Source of the DNA: an uncultured Sphingomonas sp.
GTDB taxonomy: Bacteria > Pseudomonadota > Alphaproteobacteria > Sphingomonadales > Sphingomonadaceae
Length of the DNA: 31,459 nucleotides
NCBI GenBank assembly: GCA_946482655.1
Contig: CAMLSA010000029.1
Span: 1-31,459 of the forward strand
Direction: 5' to 3'
Part shown: one piece after another, positions 16,544 through 25,097 of the stretch
Numbering within the stretch: the first letter of the stretch is position 1
How the letters are laid out: each line of letters starts with the position of its first letter
Translations under genes and position numbers: made by a program
Notes under the pieces: generated by a model
Told to the model about the DNA's origin: nothing
Seen by the model: the letters and a program-made list of their open reading frames with translations, nothing else
Database searches by the model: none

Positions 16544-17857
16544 TCAGCCGTCCCGGTCGTAGACGTCGGCCAGGAACCCGAAGCCCTTCGCCTTTGGCGT
16601 GGCGGTAAGATAGGTCAGGTAGACCGGTACCGCCATCGGCAGGGGAACCGCCTGCTCGGGCGTCTTGGACGCGGCCCGCAAGGGCTTTCCGAACAGCCAG
16701 CTGCCAAGCCTGGTCGCATCTTCGAGACGGACGCAGCCATTGCTCAGGTGGCGATCCGCACGGGCGAGCAACTTCTTGTCCGGCGTATCGTGCAGATAGA
16801 TCCCCTGATCGTTGGGGAATATGAATTTGACGCGGCCCATCGCATTGTCGCCGCCCGGCAGCTGCCGCAACCGGACCTTCTCCCGTCCCGCCGCCACCGC
16901 CGCCCAGTCGATAGTGGCGGGATCGAGCGGCCGAGGGGAATCGCTCCAGTCTGAAAGCGCTTCCAAGCGCAGCGACTGGGCGGTCGCGCCATCCAGCATT
17001 TTGGGGGCGAACTTCTTGCGTGTCATATAATTCGGAACGTTCCAGTAAGGATTGAGGATCGCATATCGCAATTTGCCCGCGAGCATCGGCGTCGGTGTCT
17101 CCGGCGTGCCGGCGACGACGCGCATCATCCCCTGCTGCTTGCCGCCCTCATAATAGAACAGCCGGGCGGAGGCCGCGTCGACGACGACGTGGCGCGACCA
17201 GGCACTGGGCAGCAGGCGCGCGCGGTCGAGATTGAGACGTATCCGCTTCAGATCGTCCTTGGGCGCGCCCTGCCTTTCAGCCATGGCGAGCAGCTTGCGA
17301 AGGCGCGCATAATGCGGGCTCATCCAGCCCATATCTGCAACATAACGCGGCAGCGACGACCGCAGCGCGGCGGCGCGAAGGATAGTTTTGGCCGAGAGCG
17401 CCTTCGGCTTCAGGTCGCGATCGAGCCAGGTCATCTTCACCTTGCCGGGACGGCGCATGTCCGCCGCATAACGGGCGAAGGCGCGGGACAGGCCGATCTC
17501 GGCGGTGGCCACGCGCACCGGGTCCCCCGAGCGGGCCTCGCGGATCATGACGCGCAGATCGCCAAGGCGATAGGATTCGGGTTTCAGCCCGTCGAGTTCG
17601 GCGGTGGCGAGATAGCCGAGCAGGGCTTCGGCCTCCCGACCGATGCGGCCGGTCGACGCCCAGAGCGGCCAGAAACCGCGGGTGGCGTAGAATTTCGCAA
17701 GCTGCCCGTCCGCCTGATCGCGGATCGCCACCGCGACGGCCTTGGCGGCGGCGCGGGCACCGGTCTCATGCTGCGGCGCGGCGGCGGAAGCGGCCTGGCC
17801 GCCCGCCGCGGCGATTGCAACGAACAGAAGGAAACAGGGAATGCAAACACGCCACAT
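16544..17857 (-). CDS. L,D-transpeptidase, YcbB/LdtD class
   Basis: 437 residues with an N-terminal signal peptide (MWRVCIPCFLLFVAIAAAGG, cleaved near ASA). Periplasmic enzyme that makes 3-3 crosslinks in peptidoglycan or attaches proteins to it. An N-terminal helical scaffold domain (about 40-200) precedes the YkuD catalytic domain (about 220-400). The active site reads HDTPDKKLLARADRHLSNGC, then VRLED, with the catalytic cysteine near residue 374; the HDTP form and SNGC (rather than SHGC) are those of the large YcbB-type enzymes. RHVVVDAASARLFYYEGGK starts the YkuD fold. The 17-nt gap to the upstream lipoprotein gene suggests co-transcription, and a PBP gene is divergent, so this is a small cell-wall locus. 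Confidence 0.93.
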   Translation of the reverse strand: MWRVCIPCFLLFVAIAAAGGQAASAAAPQHETGARAAAKAVAVAIRDQADGQLAKFYATRGFWPLWASTGRIGREAEALLGYLATAELDGLKPESYRLGDLRVMIREARSGDPVRVATAEIGLSRAFARYAADMRRPGKVKMTWLDRDLKPKALSAKTILRAAALRSSLPRYVADMGWMSPHYARLRKLLAMAERQGAPKDDLKRIRLNLDRARLLPSAWSRHVVVDAASARLFYYEGGKQQGMMRVVAGTPETPTPMLAGKLRYAILNPYWNVPNYMTRKKFAPKMLDGATAQSLRLEALSDWSDSPRPLDPATIDWAAVAAGREKVRLRQLPGGDNAMGRVKFIFPNDQGIYLHDTPDKKLLARADRHLSNGCVRLEDATRLGSWLFGKPLRAASKTPEQAVPLPMAVPVYLTYLTATPKAKGFGFLADVYDRDG

Positions 17858-17874
17858 TCCCCGCAGAAGCTCGG

Positions 17875-18135
17875 TCAGCCCCGTTCACCCGTGGGCGTCG
17901 GAGCCGGCGGCGGCGGCGGCGGCGGCGGCGGAAGATTGGCATGATAGATGCCGTCCGACGTGTAATAGCCGTCGACGATGCCGTCGCCATCGCGATCGGC
18001 GGCGACGCTGCCGGCGATCGCTCCGGGCGGCGGCGGCGGCGGCGGCGCGGCGGCGACCTCGGTCTCCCTCGTGCTTGTGCAAGCGCCGAGCGCGAGCGCT
18101 CCGGCCAATAGCAACGCAGTCAACCCGTTTCGCAT
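17875..18135 (-). CDS. Pro-rich putative lipoprotein with EF-hand-like loop
   Basis: 86 residues. Start at 18135 is chosen for the GGGAG about 6 nt upstream and because it yields a proper lipoprotein signal (MRNGLTALLLAGALALGAC, lipobox ending in Cys19). The mature protein is largely two poly-proline runs, one of seven and one of nine residues, flanking ADRDGDGIVDGYYTSDGIYH, which contains a calcium-binding-like DxDxDG loop. Poly-Pro stretches on an anchored lipoprotein would span part of the periplasm, and the partner gene is an L,D-transpeptidase 17 nt downstream; a structural link to the wall is inference. The repeats of GGC/GGN codons open all frames here, so other frames should be ignored. 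Confidence 0.75.
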   Translation of the reverse strand: MRNGLTALLLAGALALGACTSTRETEVAAAPPPPPPPGAIAGSVAADRDGDGIVDGYYTSDGIYHANLPPPPPPPPPAPTPTGERG

Positions 18136-18511
18136 GGCTTGCTCCCAATTCCGCGCCTTAATCGGGTGAGGACTGGCTTTCCTCACCGCGGGCGCAGATC
18201 AGCGGTAGCCCCCCGGAGTCTGGCTGCCAGATGAACGGTCCGTTGCGCGTTCGACGAACGGTGCAGGCGACGCGGTCGACAGGTCGGGACCGCCTTGGAT
18301 GGATCGAGGCCCCGCTTGCGCGCGCAGAGACATTCCCCCACTCCGGTGTCCGTTCAACCAGCGGAAAGCCGAAGGCCGCTATGCCCCTCGGCCGGACAGT
18401 GAGAGCGGCGTCAGTGATGAGATTTCGCGGTCTGGAGATACTCGGGAAGGTGGTCGCCGTTCGAGCGGCGGCAGGCGCGGACCTGTGCCGCGATCGCGGC
18501 GTTTCCGGTCG
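18136..18511. other. 376-nt divergent intergenic region
   Basis: Lies between the lipoprotein (minus) and PBP (plus) genes and must contain both promoters. Apart from the hairpin at 18165-18187 I see no convincing promoter. Open frames run through it (e.g. upstream extensions of the PBP frame to 18299), but they carry no signal, no family motif and no ribosome site. Confidence 0.5.
18165..18187. promoter_or_regulatory. 8-bp perfect inverted repeat upstream of the lipoprotein operon
   Basis: GGTGAGGA-N7-TCCTCACC, centred about 40 nt upstream of the lipoprotein start. It could be an operator for a dimeric regulator or a hairpin in the leader of the lipoprotein-transpeptidase mRNA. No regulator gene is adjacent. 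Confidence 0.45.
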
Positions 18512-20632
18512 ATGATCCCATGGTTCCCACGCCGTGTCGACAAGCCGGAAGCCGAGGCCGGCGCGGAGACCGGCAGCCCTGATCGGCCGCTCCTGCCCTG
18601 GCTGCGGCGGCTACCCCGGCCTCCGCGCCTCGACTGGCGCCGCATACGCTGGCGCCAGGTGACGAAATGGACCGGGCTGGCCCTGTTCATGCTGCTGTTG
18701 CTGGCGATCGGCTGGGTGACGTGGGTCGCGCCGCCGTGGGGCCCCATGCAGCCACCCGAAAAGCCCACTTTCACCCTGCTCAGCGCCGACGGCACGCCGA
18801 TCGCCCGGCGCGGCGGACGCGATGCGCCGGTCGATGCCGCGATGCTGCCGTCGCGGGTGCGCGGTGCCTTCATCGCCGTCGAGGACCGGCGTTTCCGTAC
18901 CCACAACGGCGTCGATCCGCGCGGTCTGCTCCGGGCCTTCTGGCACAATGCCCGTGCCGGCGGCGTGGTCCAGGGGGGATCGACGATCACCCAGCAACTC
19001 GCCAAGACCGCTTTCCTGACAGCGGACCGCAAGATCGGCCGCAAGGTGCAGGAGCTGGTCCTCGCCATCTGGCTCGACGCCTGGCTGAGCAAGGACGAGA
19101 TATTGTCGCGCTATCTGTCGTCGATTTATTTCGGTGACGGTGCCTGGGGCCTGCGCGCCGCCGCGCACCATTATTTCCAGAAGGCGCCCGAAGATCTGAG
19201 CGTCGCCGAAGCGGCGATGCTGGCGGGGGTCGTCAAGGCGCCCAGCCGGCTAGCACCCACCCGCGATCTCGCCGCGGCGCAGGCGCGCTCGCGCCTCGTG
19301 CTGCGGGCGATGGCCGAGGAAGGGATGATCGCGCCCGCCGCACTCGCCGGAATGCGCCCGGCGGTCCCCAACCCCGCGCCGAATGAGCTGCCCGCCGGCA
19401 CCTATTTCGCCGATTGGGTCGCGCCACAGGTCGAACGGATCGCCGGCGACGCCACCGGCCAGATCACCGTCCGCACGACGCTCGACACGCGCCTCCAGAA
19501 GGCTGCGATCCGCGCCCTGACTTCGATCCTCTCGCGGCAGGGCGGTGCGCTCCACGCGACCCAGGCGGCGCTGGTGGCAATGCGGCCCGATGGGAAGGTC
19601 GTCGCGATGATCGGGGGCCGCAGCTATAAGGCGAGCCCGTTCAACCGGGCAACCCAGGCCAGCCGGCAGCCCGGCTCCGCCTTCAAGCTCGCCGTCTATC
19701 TGGCCGCGCTCCAGAACGGCTACACCCCCGACACGCTGGTCGAGAATAGGCCGCTCACGATTGATAACTGGGCGCCCCGCAACTATGGCGACCGCTATGG
19801 CGCGCCGCTTCCATTGCGTGACGCCTTCGCCCAGTCGAGCAATGTTGCCGCCGTCCGCATTGCGGAGCAGGTCGGGCGCGACAAGGTCACCGAGGCGGCG
19901 AAGCGGCTCGGGGTCACCTCGCCGATCGTCGCGGGGCCGTCGATGGCGCTGGGCAGTTCGGGGATGACGCTGATCGAGCTGACCGCGACCTACGCGGCGA
20001 TCGCGAGCGGCCATTATCCGGTAAAGCCGCGCGGCCTCCCCGATTTCGGCGATCCGATTGCCGCCGGAATCTACGGCAATAATCTGGACGGTGCCACGCG
20101 CGAGGCGATGCTCGATCTGCTGTGGACCGCGACCAACCAGGGCACCGGCCGCGCCGCCGCGCTGCCCATCCCGACCTTCGGCAAGACCGGCACCACCCAG
20201 AACCACCGGGACGCGCTGTTCATCGGCTTCGCGGGCGGGTTGGTGACGGGGGTATGGGTCGGCAATGACGATAACAGCCCGATGCGCGGGGTGACCGGCG
20301 GAACCCTACCTGCGCAAATCTGGCGCGCCTTCATGGACAAGGCGGATTTACGCGCGGCTGACCTGCGGCTGCCGATGTCGCTGCAGATGGCGATCGCCGA
20401 CCGGATCGCCGCCATGCACGCGGCCGCCGAGGCGCGCCGGCTGGAAGCGCTCGAAGCGGCCGGGGAGGAAGAATCGCCATTGGCGCGCTTCTTCAGGCCG
20501 TTCATCCCGAAATTCCTCCGCGGTGACCGCGAAAAACCGCCCGAGGAGGAGCTCTATCCCGAAGAGCGCTACGACGGCCGCTACCGGGATGATCGCGTTT
20601 ATGGCAACGATCGTTATTATGACGAGCGCTGA
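18512..20632 (+). CDS. Bifunctional penicillin-binding protein (GT51 + transpeptidase), PBP1 family
   Basis: 706 residues from the ATG at 18512 (ribosome site weak; an in-frame GTG at 18485 is an alternative). Class A PBP that polymerises and crosslinks peptidoglycan. Order: cytoplasmic basic/Pro-rich region (1-50), one membrane helix (about 53-71), GT51 glycosyltransferase with catalytic Glu124 in VEDRRFRTHNGVD and QGGSTITQQLAKTAFL (about 154-169), then the transpeptidase with SAFK (about residue 388), SSN (about 441) and KTGTT (about 557). The C-terminal tail (about 640-706) is charged and Tyr/Asp/Arg-rich with repeated YDGRYRDDRVYGNDRYY-like units. Divergent from the L,D-transpeptidase operon. 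I cannot decide between PBP1A-like subgroups. Confidence 0.93.
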   Translation: MIPWFPRRVDKPEAEAGAETGSPDRPLLPWLRRLPRPPRLDWRRIRWRQVTKWTGLALFMLLLLAIGWVTWVAPPWGPMQPPEKPTFTLLSADGTPIARRGGRDAPVDAAMLPSRVRGAFIAVEDRRFRTHNGVDPRGLLRAFWHNARAGGVVQGGSTITQQLAKTAFLTADRKIGRKVQELVLAIWLDAWLSKDEILSRYLSSIYFGDGAWGLRAAAHHYFQKAPEDLSVAEAAMLAGVVKAPSRLAPTRDLAAAQARSRLVLRAMAEEGMIAPAALAGMRPAVPNPAPNELPAGTYFADWVAPQVERIAGDATGQITVRTTLDTRLQKAAIRALTSILSRQGGALHATQAALVAMRPDGKVVAMIGGRSYKASPFNRATQASRQPGSAFKLAVYLAALQNGYTPDTLVENRPLTIDNWAPRNYGDRYGAPLPLRDAFAQSSNVAAVRIAEQVGRDKVTEAAKRLGVTSPIVAGPSMALGSSGMTLIELTATYAAIASGHYPVKPRGLPDFGDPIAAGIYGNNLDGATREAMLDLLWTATNQGTGRAAALPIPTFGKTGTTQNHRDALFIGFAGGLVTGVWVGNDDNSPMRGVTGGTLPAQIWRAFMDKADLRAADLRLPMSLQMAIADRIAAMHAAAEARRLEALEAAGEEESPLARFFRPFIPKFLRGDREKPPEEELYPEERYDGRYRDDRVYGNDRYYDER

Positions 20633-20739
20633 CAGCGCGAGCGCGAAGCGCAAGAAGATCGCTGGTAGCGAGACCTTCCGTCGCTCGCCCCGCCCTTCTA
20701 TCGCGTACCCCACGACGTAGAAGGCGCTCCAGTCCCGGT
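20633..20739. other. Convergent intergenic gap with imperfect inverted repeat
   Basis: Between the converging PBP and HAD-ATPase genes. CCTTCTA (20694-20700) and TAGAAGG (20718-20724) form an inverted repeat with a 17-nt centre, perhaps a bidirectional terminator, although without U-runs. Confidence 0.35.
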
Positions 20740-22437
20740 TCAGCCGACGGGCGCCGTGTAGCGGCGCTGTACAGCCGCGCGAACCAGCTCCAGGCTCTCG
20801 GGGGCATCGACCGCCTGGTCCCGCTCGATCGCCGCGACTTCGCTCGCAAGCTCGCGGTCCCCGATCGCGTCGTGCAGCCAGGTGGAAAAATCGCCCTCGC
20901 GCAGATGATAAAGCCACGTCTCCTCGTCGACGCCCGCGGCGAGTTCGAGAAACATCACCAGATTGTGCGCGCGAAGATTCAGCTTCTTCTCGGGACCGCG
21001 GAAGAAGAAGCTGCGTTCCTCGCTAAGATTGCCCTCGGCATATTTGCGGACATGACGACGATGCTCGGTCCGCGGTTTGGGTAGGGTAACCAGCGCGGGC
21101 GGCACTTCCTCGACATCCCAGACCCATGCCTCGTCCTCGCCGGGAATCGCCGGCAGTTCGGGCAAGGCACAGCCCCTCAGTGCGCAGAGCTGTTCGACCG
21201 CCGACGCCGCCTCCGGTCCGGTCGCGATGAGAAAATTGATCCCCTTCAGGACCGACGGCGCGATCGACCTGGGCTCGACCGTGACGAAAATCGCGCCACG
21301 CAGGTCGTTGGCCGCGGACGCCGCCGGAAGCGATGCCTCGACCGGGAGAAAATGATGCGCCTCATCCACCAAAATCCAATGCGGCCGGCCAAGCTTTGCT
21401 CTCGGCTCGGCGAAGGAGGCGAGCAGGCCGGAAAGATAGACGGGTCGCTCGTGCTGCTCGACCCCGAGCAGGCCGAGCAACACGCTCACCCTGGGGTTTT
21501 CCAGCAAGGCGCGGGCTTCCTCCACCGATGGCGGGCGTTCGGCGGTGCCGAGATGGGTGGGGCCCTCAAGGCCGTCATAGTCGCCTTCGGGATCGAGCGC
21601 GATGAGCTGTGCGCCGCTGTCCAATATGGCTTCCATCAGCGCCATCGCGAGCGTCGACTTTCCGCGCCCCGACGCGCCGGCGATCAGGACGCTGTGAAAG
21701 GCCGGGAAGAGCCGCGCTCCAGGTCCTCCATCGAGCAGCACGCCATGGCGGCGCATCCTTGTCCCGAATGTCTCCGGCGCCGTCATCCAGGCGTGGATCA
21801 GTTCCAGCACCCCAGCGCCATGATCGGCCCCGGTCACGAGGTCGACCTCGTCCTTGACCGAGTCCAGCGCGTTGGCGACGGCCACCGAATAGCCGCAAGT
21901 CGTCAGGAAAGCATGATCATTCTCAGCATCGCCGACCGCGATCACATTGAGCGGCGACAGGCCGAGCGCCTCGAGCGCATGGGCGAGACCGCTCGCCTTG
22001 TTGATCCCCGGCGGCAGGCACATCACCGCACCCTTGTTGAAGATGATCTGCCATTCGAGCCCGAGCTCGCGGACGATTTCCAGCACCGTCGTCTCGTGCG
22101 GCGACCAGGTCGCGACGACGCTGTGGCCGACCGAGAGGGGAGAGATGTGGCGTACCCTGAGGGCATCGATCAACGCCTGCGGCGGCTCGGGGCCGAGCGG
22201 ACGGAGCTCGCCCTGGCCAGGCAGATAGAGGAGCGCGCCATTTTCGGCGACCACCGCGTCGAACAGGCCGATCTCGGGAAACAGGCCCTGGAGCTCGGGC
22301 AGTTCGCGCCCGGTCACCAGGATGAGGATCTTTCCGCGCTCCTTCAGCCAGCGCAACGCCTCGACCGTCTCATCGGGCACAATCCCGTGATGCGCGATCG
22401 TGCCGTCATAATCGGTGGCGAGAGCGGCATAGAGCAT
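20740..22437 (-). CDS. HAD-IIB phosphatase / P-loop ATPase fusion protein
   Basis: 565 residues from the ATG at 22437; a TTG at 22512 would add 25. Domain 1 (1-215) is a HAD-IIB phosphatase of the Cof/sucrose-phosphate-phosphatase kind: DYDGT with Asp9 and Asp11, VTGR (41-44), Lys147 in GINKASG and GDAENDHAF (169-177), with a C2 cap between. Domain 2 (about 225-455) is an ATPase: Walker A GASGRGKST (254-262), Walker B WILVDEAHH (354-362), followed by VTVEPRS, similar to HerA/DUF87 ATPases. Domain 3 (about 463-545) is a helical segment with FFFRGPEKKLNLRAHNL and HLREGDFSTW. No membrane segment. Substrate and the use of ATP hydrolysis are unknown. It follows the HExxH gene on the same strand. 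Confidence 0.85.
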   Translation of the reverse strand: MLYAALATDYDGTIAHHGIVPDETVEALRWLKERGKILILVTGRELPELQGLFPEIGLFDAVVAENGALLYLPGQGELRPLGPEPPQALIDALRVRHISPLSVGHSVVATWSPHETTVLEIVRELGLEWQIIFNKGAVMCLPPGINKASGLAHALEALGLSPLNVIAVGDAENDHAFLTTCGYSVAVANALDSVKDEVDLVTGADHGAGVLELIHAWMTAPETFGTRMRRHGVLLDGGPGARLFPAFHSVLIAGASGRGKSTLAMALMEAILDSGAQLIALDPEGDYDGLEGPTHLGTAERPPSVEEARALLENPRVSVLLGLLGVEQHERPVYLSGLLASFAEPRAKLGRPHWILVDEAHHFLPVEASLPAASAANDLRGAIFVTVEPRSIAPSVLKGINFLIATGPEAASAVEQLCALRGCALPELPAIPGEDEAWVWDVEEVPPALVTLPKPRTEHRRHVRKYAEGNLSEERSFFFRGPEKKLNLRAHNLVMFLELAAGVDEETWLYHLREGDFSTWLHDAIGDRELASEVAAIERDQAVDAPESLELVRAAVQRRYTAPVG

Positions 22438-22529
22438 CTCGGGATGAAAGCGTGACGAAGAGTCCGGTTCCTTGCCTTCGACGATTTGCAGCGATCGGTC
22501 GCGATGCCGCAACAGCGGGTCTCATCGCG

Positions 22530-23234
22530 TTAATCCGGGGCTGGCTCGGACTGGTCCTTCTCCTGCGATCCGCCGTGACCCGCGCCCTCGAGAAGCGAGA
22601 TCGCGTCCAGTAGGAGCAGGTCTTCGTCACCGCCGCCTTCCGCGTCGAACTGCGCGCCCGGATCGGCCAGGAACGGCAGGGCGAGCCTCTTAGCGACGTT
22701 GCGCATGATGTTGTTGGCGGTCTTCTCGTTGCGCAGCCACCAGGGGTTGGTCTGACCCCATGGGATGTGCCGGGTGTGTGCCAGGTGCTGCTTCCAGCAA
22801 TCCTCATTGGTCGCGATGCCGAGGGCGGTGGTGTGTGCAGTTTCGTGGAGGGCGAGGTAGACCAGGCCGTTCGCGCCATGCGCGTCGAAGGCGAGCAGGC
22901 CCTCGGGCAGGATGCGCGCATCGGCGCCCGCCCAGCGTTTGGCCGAGCCCCTGCCCTCGAAGCGATTGACTGTCGCGCCGAGCCCGTCATTGCCGGTCTC
23001 GAACGACAGGATCGACCAGCTCACCTTCGCATAGCGATCGGCGAATTCGGCTGCACTCACTTCGCCGACCAGCTCGCCATCGGCGAGGCGGATCGGAAAG
23101 CGATCGCCGCTGCCCGCAAGCTTCGCGGCGATCCGCTCGCCAACATCGCGATGGTGCCCGGCGAAGCGGCCCCAAGCTCCCACGAGGGCCTGATTCGTTC
23201 GTAGATCGTCTGGGAGATCCTCGACAATGGGCAC
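22530..23234 (-). CDS. HExxH-motif protein, putative zinc metallopeptidase
   Basis: 234 residues, family not recognised. The start is GTG at 23234 with GGAGAA (23241-23246) 6 nt upstream; longer frames run into the FAD oxidase gene. The centre carries LVYLALHETAHTTALG, with HETAH at residues 130-134, and NEKTANNIM with Glu170 about 36 residues later, the arrangement of a gluzincin zinc site (HExxH plus a downstream Glu). Trp-rich HIPWGQTNPWW lies between. No signal peptide or membrane segment, so cytoplasmic unless exported by other means. The C-terminal 30 residues are acidic and probably disordered. Starts 17 nt after the FAD oxidase stop, so it belongs to that operon. Peptidase activity is inferred only from the motif. 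Confidence 0.75.
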   Translation of the reverse strand: MPIVEDLPDDLRTNQALVGAWGRFAGHHRDVGERIAAKLAGSGDRFPIRLADGELVGEVSAAEFADRYAKVSWSILSFETGNDGLGATVNRFEGRGSAKRWAGADARILPEGLLAFDAHGANGLVYLALHETAHTTALGIATNEDCWKQHLAHTRHIPWGQTNPWWLRNEKTANNIMRNVAKRLALPFLADPGAQFDAEGGGDEDLLLLDAISLLEGAGHGGSQEKDQSEPAPD

Positions 23235-23251
23235 CGGCGTTCTCCGTGCTG

Positions 23252-24772
23252 TCAGTAGCCTGGGTTGGTCATTCCGAGACGATCCAGGAAAGCGCTGCCG
23301 AAGACATATTCGCCCTGCCGGTCCAGCAGCTCGGTCCGCGCCTTCATCCAGGTCTCGAGATCGGGGCCATAAGCATCGCGGACGCTCGCCGCGGTCATCT
23401 GGTTGACCTTGCCCCAATGCTCCGCATGCGGAATGCCGGCGGCTCTCAGATCGTCGAGCGCGGTCGCCATCATCCGCCGCGTCGCCTTTGTGTCGATCCC
23501 GTCGATGTCGATGATCGCGGTCCTAGGAAAGCGGATGAACGCGAGCAGCCCCGGTGACTGGAGGGCATATCGGCAGGCGAAGGCCACCGGGGCCTTGCCG
23601 ATCTTTTTCAACGCTTTCCCAAGGATATCCAAAACGTCGAGTACCCGGTCGACCGGAACAGCCGCGGACGAGCCGACCGTTCCCGCGCGCGGCGTCGTGT
23701 AGTTGAAAATCTGTCCCCAGCTTCCCCGTCGGCCCGTGATAGGCGACAACTGGTCGGCCAGCACCGCCTTGGTGATGGGTGGCGTCAAACCGGGAAAAGC
23801 CTCCAGCAGGTTGGCCACCACGACGGCGAGATTGTAGCCCGGACCGCGCTTGTCCTGCATGTCGTAACTGAGGACATGGGCGGGATCCCAGGGAAGCTTG
23901 TGGCCGACGGTCACATAGGCGACGCCCTTGTCGATATGGTCGTTGACGACCGACTGGAAGAAATAGGGCCGGCCGGCCTGACCGGGAAGATCGACGCCGT
24001 CGAAGCTGCCGCCGGTCATCACGCTTTTCACGTCGTTGGCGAGCGGCACCCGCTTGCGGTTCATCTCCATAAGGAAGATCGGCACCGTCTTCATGAGAAG
24101 CGAGTGGATCACGCCGAACGCGCCGAGCCCCACGAGCAGGGCCTGAAAAAGCCGATCGTCACGCACCAGCGTGCAGTCCATCGACTTGGCGAGCCGGCCG
24201 TCGGTGACCGGCGCGCTGGCGGGCTCGACCCAGAGGTTGCGGTCGGGCCCGGGGATGAGCTGGATTGCCGCGACCTGCGCCTGGATCGAGGGCTGATCGA
24301 TGGCGGATCCATGAGTGCCGGTGCTCATCGCGCCGACCAATGTCTGCCCATTGCTGGCCCCTGTCGTCACGAGCGAGCGGCCACGTCGCTCAAGATACAT
24401 GTTCAGCTCCGCGACCGAGATGCCGGTCTGGCAGAGGACCAGCCCATCCGGATCACCGCCATAAGCGGGATCGACATGCGTCGAGGGCAGCGGGAACAGC
24501 CAGTTTGCATAGCCTGTCGCCAGCGGCCAGCCCCCCGGAACGGCCGGTGCTTCGGAGAAGGACCAAGCGGCGCCGTGCGGCCGCAGCCTTCGCCGTTCGG
24601 CGAATGCCCGTCCGATGAGCGCCTGGACGGCTCGCGTGCTCTCCACCATCCGGGCCAGCGAGGGCGAGCCCGAACTGTTGTGCAGCTCGAACCGGCCCGC
24701 GATCGGCATGTCGCGGATGGTCAGGTGCCAGTTGGTCCATGCATCGTCCGGGTAGAAGACCGTCTTTGCCAT
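23252..24772 (-). CDS. FAD-binding (VAO/aldonolactone-oxidase-type) oxidoreductase
   Basis: 506 residues from the ATG at 24772, preceded by GAGGGGG. PCMH-type FAD-binding domain in the N-terminal half: RPHGAAWSFSEAP (about 64-76), then GISVAELNMYLERRG, and the flavin pyrophosphate loop TTGASNGQTLVGAMSTGTHG with SAIDQPS. The position that holds the covalent-flavin histidine in many aldonolactone oxidases reads AAWS, so FAD is probably not linked there. The C-terminal half has substrate-domain features (CRYALQSPGLLAFIRFPRTAIIDIDG, HAEHWGKVNQM) seen in sugar-lactone and sterol-type oxidases. Substrate unknown; no signal peptide. Second gene of the lipoprotein operon, 10 nt after its predecessor. 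Confidence 0.85.
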   Translation of the reverse strand: MAKTVFYPDDAWTNWHLTIRDMPIAGRFELHNSSGSPSLARMVESTRAVQALIGRAFAERRRLRPHGAAWSFSEAPAVPGGWPLATGYANWLFPLPSTHVDPAYGGDPDGLVLCQTGISVAELNMYLERRGRSLVTTGASNGQTLVGAMSTGTHGSAIDQPSIQAQVAAIQLIPGPDRNLWVEPASAPVTDGRLAKSMDCTLVRDDRLFQALLVGLGAFGVIHSLLMKTVPIFLMEMNRKRVPLANDVKSVMTGGSFDGVDLPGQAGRPYFFQSVVNDHIDKGVAYVTVGHKLPWDPAHVLSYDMQDKRGPGYNLAVVVANLLEAFPGLTPPITKAVLADQLSPITGRRGSWGQIFNYTTPRAGTVGSSAAVPVDRVLDVLDILGKALKKIGKAPVAFACRYALQSPGLLAFIRFPRTAIIDIDGIDTKATRRMMATALDDLRAAGIPHAEHWGKVNQMTAASVRDAYGPDLETWMKARTELLDRQGEYVFGSAFLDRLGMTNPGY

Positions 24773-24782
24773 ATATACCCCC

Positions 24783-25097
24783 TCAGGGCTGGATCTCACC
24801 CTCTCCGGTCGGCCGCTTGGAGCATCGATATTCGATGGTGGACGGCTGCCAGAAGCCGAGCGTCAGCGCGGTAGCGAGCCCCTGGGCGAACGAGGTCCGG
24901 ACCCGAACCTCGGAGAGCATGTTCGTCTCGCATTTGTCGGCGATCCGCCGCTGCTCGAACGCTCCCCAACCGATCGCATCCGAGTGCACTCGATGATAGA
25001 TATGGTCGCCGGGATTGGGCTCCTTCGTCACGAGCCTATGATAGGCACATCCGTTGAGCGCCAGGGCGAGACCCGTCATCAACAGCAGCCTGGGCAT
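24783..25097 (-). CDS. Small Bor-like lipoprotein
   Basis: 104 residues. A very strong ribosome site (AAGGAGGGAG) precedes the ATG at 25097. Signal peptide MPRLLLMTGLALALNGC with lipobox LNGC, so the mature protein begins at Cys17. The rest is small and soluble: a His-containing stretch (DHIYHRVHSD), Cys56 in DKCETN, and SFAQGLATALTLGFWQPSTIEYRC with Cys92. The paired cysteines and the final G-x-W/Y-x-P-x-x-x-E-x-x-C pattern recall the Bor/Iss family of phage-derived lipoproteins, but similarity is limited and I give it only as a resemblance. First gene of the co-directional set that continues with the FAD oxidase and HExxH protein. Confidence 0.8.
   Translation of the reverse strand: MPRLLLMTGLALALNGCAYHRLVTKEPNPGDHIYHRVHSDAIGWGAFEQRRIADKCETNMLSEVRVRTSFAQGLATALTLGFWQPSTIEYRCSKRPTGEGEIQP

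Noticed and set aside
14353..16608. A 751-residue plus-strand open frame over ilvD
   Set aside because: Antisense shadow of ilvD; its composition has no domain signal.
17880..18060. GGC/GGN trinucleotide runs as a possible simple-sequence repeat or contingency locus
   Set aside because: They encode the poly-proline tracts of the lipoprotein, and codons are mixed rather than a pure repeat, so phase variation is not supported.
20348..20917. Minus-strand frame with a hydrophobic stretch near 20530-20640 that looks like membrane helices
   Set aside because: It is the antisense of the PBP tail's charged Tyr/Asp/Arg repeats, which reverse into hydrophobic codons. No ribosome site and no conserved domain.
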